Shown in pieces: positions 59,496-64,000 of a DNA stretch of 64,000 nt (position 1 is the first letter of the stretch; the number at the start of each line of letters is the position of its first letter). The DNA is from Salvator merianae. Lineage: Eukaryota > Chordata > Lepidosauria > Squamata > Teiidae. Below the pieces are notes generated by a model. It worked only from the letters and a program-made list of their open reading frames with translations, was not told the DNA's origin and did no database searches. The stretch lies in assembly GCA_003586115.2 (NCBI GenBank), contig QVOM02000025.1, positions 44,932,522 to 44,996,521 on the forward strand. The letters are read 5' to 3'. The position numbers were made by a program, and so were the translations under genes.

Positions 59496-60240
59496 CCATT
59501 TGCAGTATCCTGTATTCATTGTTGCTGTAAGCAATCTGGTTCCTAATAACTGGCATTCTGCTTGAATCTGGGCCTTTGTCTCTCTTCCTCTTCTGAATTC
59601 GTATAAAGCTTTCTTGAGGAAGTTAGTAAGACTCTGCTTTGTTGATGACTGTGGTCAAGTTTATTGCTCTGTAGAGGCTGGGGTGATAGAAGTAACTCAT
59701 AAGGATGCAGCTTGTCCTTGCTAGCAAGATGATTAGTGAGTCAATTTGAATGGCACGGATCATATTCTGATTCTTTGCTCCTCTCTGATTATATGATCCC
59801 AAGCATTCCCACTGAGATTTTGTTTTTCTCGGTGAGGGTTTTTTCTTGCTGTTAGTCCTTTTGAATGACTCCCTCTGTTATGTATTCCTCAGACATTTCT
59901 TTCTTTAGGTTTTCCTAGAAAACTCTACATGCCTTGTCTATAAATTCCTCACCTTCTTTGACACACATGTAACAAGGCAAGAAGATAAGTGCTGCACATT
60001 TCCAAAAGGTCACAATTTCTGCTCTTACTTTCATTTTCCTGAGAACTGAATATCTTTCCTCCTGCCAGGTTCTCCCACCAAATTCCTTTGGCCCTATTTG
60101 TTCTTCCCTATACGCTCACTGCCTTACATTTCAGATCTTCAGTCACAATCTATAACAACCCATAGATTAGGAATGTGAGGTGGAAACGGAGGGATCACAG
60201 TTCAACTGAAAGCTTCACATTTTCCTGCCAGGCACTAACG
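59495..60240. other. Intron 1, unassigned
   Basis: T-rich sequence with no repeat confidently named and no coding homology. Confidence 0.4.
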
Positions 60241-60480
60241 CTGCCTCTAGATGGCAAGAGGAAAATGTGGGCTCCTGCAATTGCCTTTTGTCATCCCTGC
60301 CAGTCGACAGGTCAAAATCGCAGGACAAGCACAGGTACTTACCTGTCTGGACACTTGCTCCGACTAGCACTCTGTGTACATCTGGGTATTTCTACTGTAC
60401 AAAATATCTGGAAATGTGCAATCTCTCAGTCCTGTGCATGTATGGTGGCTATTTTGACCTGATTTGGATGGATAAAAGTG
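60240..60480 (+). mobile_element. MITE half, TGCCTCCAGA-end family
   Basis: GCTGCCTCTAGATGGCAAGA then GGAAAATGTGGGCTCCTG and AAATCGCAGGACAAGCACAG. Parallels the 5' half at 6131-6330 and at 63066-63190. Confidence 0.55.
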
Positions 60481-61380
60481 TCATTGTTCCCTCTTCCTGC
60501 CCAGAAATTCCAGTTGATGGAAATACTGTGTAAGACATAATGTGCACCAAATTGGAAAGCGTAGCAAAGCATTAAATCAACAGAGAAAGTGTTTTTATTT
60601 TTAGAACTGTAGAAATACTCAGGAGATTATGATAACTCCTTTCTTGATAAACCAACAATCATGGACATCTCTTTCACATGGATATGTAACACTTCAGCAT
60701 GAGTGATGGTTTACAGGTTTGGGCTCAGTTAAATAGTGCCATCTGTTTAAGTTGGATTAACAAGACATATCTGTAAAAATATTCATTATTAGTGCTTAGT
60801 CTATACTCTGTTTAGGATGGATTCTCCTAGCCTGTATGTGATACTTTTTAAAAATTGAACTGTCACACTAAATGGTCGGTTCGCTATTTCTGTACCAGTC
60901 TTCGTCTTCTACAGAAAAAAGTAGGTAGAACTGAGAAATTACATATAGGCTGTATCCATACATCTCTTGGTAGGCAGAGGATCTGGGGGGCAGAGGAAAA
61001 CAGGGACTTCCACTGGGTTGTACAGTGTAGTGTACAAATGGCGGCCAGTTAAGTTGTACCTTCCCAGTCCTCTTTGCACCCACATGCTGGGGAAGGTGAA
61101 CTGTGCTGACTGAGCCATCCTAGGAGTAGACTTTCTTGGCTTATGGGGAATACAACTCTCAGAGTACCTGGGTCAGCATGAAAGCTTCCTTGGGTTGAGA
61201 AAATTTGACCAGTTTGCTCCCAGAGTTCTGGGAGCAGTCACAGTCTTAGAAGCCTTGATTTTTAAGGGGCTAAGTTTACACTTAGTTGACTCTGACATCA
61301 CTTCCTAACATGAATATTATAAAGCATCACATAATTCAAAGTGACTTGGGCAACTTCACTTCATTTGTACGAATACTACT
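60480..61380. other. Intron 1, unassigned
   Basis: No firm repeat call. TCCCAGAGTTCTGGGAGC near 61219-61237 is a short perfect-stem palindrome. Confidence 0.4.
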
Positions 61381-62250
61381 CCTACTGTCTCTCTTGCCAC
61401 AAATACCTCCTTTGTCTTCCCAAATTTAATTCATACTGTCAGATTTTTGAAGAATAATCAGGTGTAGCACGCCCATTAGTTTTAATTATGTTCCATTTTT
61501 CAGTGTGGTCTGTTTAGTCAAAGGCCCTCCTGTAGTCAATGAAGCAAAGGTAAAACTTCTTTTGGTACCTGTTTGTTCTCACTCTTTCTCATCTTATGGT
61601 AATCGTCTGATCTCCTGCCCTTCTGTCTTTTTGAAAACTGGACTGTTTCTTTGGCACTTCTCTCTGTTCTTTTTTGTAAGGGCTTAAGCACAACGTGGCT
61701 TACATGAGGAGTTAGTGCAATAGCAGAATAGTTTGAATATTTTCTGGCGTCTTTTGGCACAGACAGATATACTGATATTTTCCAGATCTAGGCCACAAGG
61801 TCTTATTCCATATTTTTTGACATAGAACTTCAAGAACTTTGATTGCTTGCTACCCTGCAGCTTTTAGCAATTCAGTAGGCATTTTGTCTGGTGCTTTCCA
61901 GTAAATTCTGTATCTGAAAAGGTTTCTGTCATTTTACAATTACATTTGTAAACAGTTTCGGAAGAGTCTGTCCACCTTTCTTTGACCTCATTTGTCTTCA
62001 CCAGACCTATTCTGTGATGATTCTTAAGTGTCTTACCTTAGCTATAAACTTTCCTGTGATTTCCCTGTATTTAATTTCACTTTTCTTATTATATGTCTCT
62101 GTTAAAATTCCTGATTGAGATATTTTTCCCTTATCCATTGTTGCTTGATACTGGAAGTCTGTTTTGTGTAATGTATGCAGTTCTATTATTTTGTGAAGGC
62201 AGTATAACTCCTTGACTTGCCAAGAGTACATTGTGGATTTAAACCATTAT
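61380..62250 (-). repeat. RTE/BovB-like LINE reverse transcriptase fragment, antisense
   Basis: Minus strand, with stops and frameshifts, reads MPTELLKAAG (about 61890-61860), AIKVLEVLCQK (about 61845-61810), WPRSGKYQYICLCQK (about 61790-61750) and FYLCFIDYRRAFD (about 61560-61515), followed by a DH.EKWNI-like segment. The order PTELLKA, LCQ.IW, IPLPKKG, IDY.KAFD is that of an RTE-type RT, and BovB is the expected squamate family. The upstream part to 62250 (KIIELHTLHKTDFQ) is probably its linker. Assignment to BovB rather than another RTE- or L1-like family is inference. Confidence 0.65.
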
Positions 62251-63064
62251 TTTGCATTTCCAGTTGTATGGTTCTGCTAGTTCTACTCCCTTTTACGAAG
62301 CCAGCCTCACCTCCCAATATCAACTCACATATTCTAAAAAATCACAGCCAAGAGAAGAGACAGTGTCTACACAAAATAAGCTCAGCAAAGGAAATGACTG
62401 TAGCTGACAGAAGTTCATGAATGATGTAGCAGAGCTGTGACCAGATCTCCCTGTCACTTTCCTTTTTCTAGTGCCTGGACCCTGGAATTCCAGCCTAGCG
62501 ATGTAGATCTAAATCTAGAGTGGTTCCTTGGTAAATGATAGCATATGGAAAGAGCAGGGAACATGAATTATGCTCAGGAACATGCCTATGATGTATTACA
62601 TATGAATAAAGAAAAGGTAATTAGTTCTTAGTGCACCTTGTGCAGTTTGCATGCTACTTAGTAAGTTTCTGAAAAAGTGAAGCAGCGCAACAAGCTTGGA
62701 TTGAGGTGCATAAACTGAAGCAACAAGATTGCTTAGAGGATTGTAAAGGCCGCCTCTGCCTTTTTTGGCTTCAGTCCTTTTTATGTCACTCTGTTACTGC
62801 CACAGCCCCTGAAGGTCAGAAAATTCACCTAGCATGCTTTCTGGATTTGCTCTCCCCGCTATCTGCTTTCATTCAGGTTCTTTTTCAAGCTTTTGTTGTT
62901 GTTTTTTTAAAAAAACAAAGTCTTATTTAGTAGGTCAGATTTCTGCCTCACCTAGCTGTGTGTTTTATTGTTGTTGAGGTCAGGTTAGGAGTGAAATCAG
63001 GAAGTTTTTCAAGTTTTAGTGTGAATGTATATTTTAAAGATGCTCTGACATAGTTTACCAAACA
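62250..63064. other. Intron 1, unassigned
   Basis: No recognised repeat or coding sequence. Confidence 0.4.
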
Positions 63065-63065
63065 G

Positions 63066-63259
63066 ACTTTGGCTGCCTCCAGATAGCAAGAGGCAATGCA
63101 GGATCTAAAAAAGATCCCACGATTGCTGCCTCCTCCTGCCCCTTCCCCAGCACAAGGAACAGTCCTGGGCTTACTTTCATGTCTGCTGGCCTGTTTCGTA
63201 ATGAGCTCCCTTTGGGGCTATTGGAAGCCAGCCTAACACAGCCAAGCGCTTCCATTTGC

Positions 63260-63301
<42 letters not shown>

Positions 63302-63482
63302 TGGCTGGCTTCTGATAGCCCCAACTGGATGGCTATTATGGAAAGCCCACCATCATAACAACAGTGATATTATGGGTTATGACTTAACTAACCCAGGACT
63401 ATATTGGGAATGCTACAATTACATCTGGCATTCCCAATACAATGCTGCAAAAATCACAGGTTTTAGTTCATGTCTGGAGGCA
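63066..63482. mobile_element. MITE, TGCCTCCAGA-end family, most complete copy
   Basis: Starts TGGCTGCCTCCAGATAGCAA and ends GTCTGGAGGCAC, so the ends form an inverted pair around TGCCTCCAGA. An inner hairpin (GGGAATGCTACA / CATTCCCAATA) lies near 63404-63440. A (GT)n at 63262-63299 sits in the middle, flanked by AGCCAGCCTAA / TGGCTGGCTTCT inverted text. No ORF. Confidence 0.7.
63262..63299. repeat. (TG)n microsatellite, 19 units
   Basis: Pure TG dinucleotides inside the MITE at 63066-63482. The longest perfect dinucleotide array in the window, likely length-polymorphic. Confidence 0.97.
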
Positions 63483-63484
63483 CT

Positions 63485-64000
63485 ATTTGTATTCTGTTTG
63501 GAAGCATTGCCGATTTGTTGTTCTAAATGTTATAGAAGCAACTATCAGGTAACAATTTCTGGATGTTTTCCTGGCCTTAAACCTGAAAAAAGCTGAAGTG
63601 TGCCACTTACAGAAGCCAACTAAGTGCCTCTAAGGTGCAAATAAATACAATTCTACTCATGAGCAAAAAGCTAGTCCTGCAGCCTGTACTTGTCCTGGGT
63701 CTTTCTGGCAGCTGCTTTCCTACTTTCATTCACTGGTGTCAAAACCTTTCCAAAGAAAGTAGTTAGTTGAGCAAACAGGCAGGTGATTGAGAAAGTGGAC
63801 ACTGGAAAGGCCATGAAAAAGTATGGGTCACAGGACTAGCTCCTAGCTCCTGAGTAGAAATGCAGAGTGAATGGAGGATGCAGATGGGATAGAAGTGGTA
63901 AGAGGAACAGAAACAGAATTTCAGGATTCCAGTTTCACCTTGATGGTGAGTTGGTTAGAAAATTAGCATCGTTTTCCAGAGATGTAACCAACTTTCTGCC
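63485..64000. other. Intron 1 at window end, unassigned
   Basis: No feature recognised. Confidence 0.45.

Larger units (their letters stand above)
20029..64000 (+). other. MAML3: MAML3 intron 1 (5' portion, open at window end)
   Basis: No further exon of MAML3 (Gln-rich, transactivation-domain coding) is found in any frame downstream. The family is known for a very large first intron. Contents are annotated separately: GC-rich start, SINE cluster, LINE fragments, MITEs, microsatellites and AT-rich unique DNA. Confidence 0.85.

Noticed and set aside
1..64000. CRISPR arrays, operons, phage or other prokaryotic systems
   Set aside because: Intron-bearing gene, CpG island, LINE/SINE content and low coding density show vertebrate nuclear DNA; the palindromic units are dispersed transposons, not regularly spaced repeats.

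Overview
This is vertebrate nuclear DNA, almost certainly from a squamate reptile (lizard or snake). The evidence is the repeat set: CR1-like and L2-clade LINE fragments, an RTE/BovB-like reverse transcriptase fragment, a tRNA-headed SINE with a BovB-type tail (Sauria SINE architecture), a 5S rRNA-headed SINE with the same tail, and many small palindromic DNA transposons. I do not name a species.

One protein-coding exon can be supported. It is exon 1 of MAML3 (mastermind-like transcriptional coactivator 3, Notch pathway), plus strand. Translation starts at ATG 19579 and the exon ends at 20028 with a GTAAGG splice donor, giving 150 codons that include the N-terminal MamL-1 helix. The exon lies in a CpG island (about 18170-20350) that should hold the promoter and 5' UTR. 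Several short upstream ORFs lie in the presumed leader. A second GC/CpG-rich block (about 21720-22900) lies in the start of intron 1.

Layout: 1-18170 is 5' flanking intergenic DNA. It holds a broken CR1-like LINE (1-3390) with a foreign insert of about 1.4 kb, a tRNA-type SINE (about 4045-4210), foldback elements (5936-6131, 6131-6615), a decayed antisense L2 LINE (about 7640-10160) carrying a 219-bp hAT-like MITE with perfect 8-bp target duplications, a CR1 piece (10130-10960) carrying a palindromic element, and Harbinger-like MITEs at 14087-14409 and 15976-16149. From 20029 to the window end everything is consistent with the very long first intron of MAML3. It holds a SINE cluster (24.2-26.2 kb), opposed L2 fragments (37.9-39.6 kb), CR1 3' ends (25.0, 46.5 and 50.7 kb), further MITEs (48.8, 55.3, 60.2 and 63.1 kb), an L2 fragment (59.0 kb) and a BovB/RTE-like fragment (61.4-62.25 kb). 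Between them lie long AT-rich stretches without obvious repeats, some of which look like candidate conserved non-coding elements.

No second gene, genuine tRNA/rRNA gene, CRISPR array or other bacterial-style system is visible. The most noteworthy content is the mobile-element archaeology: several foldback families, nested insertions with readable target duplications, and three BovB-tailed SINE pieces within 2 kb, two of them with different pol III heads. The multi-uORF leader of MAML3 is the main regulatory point of interest.
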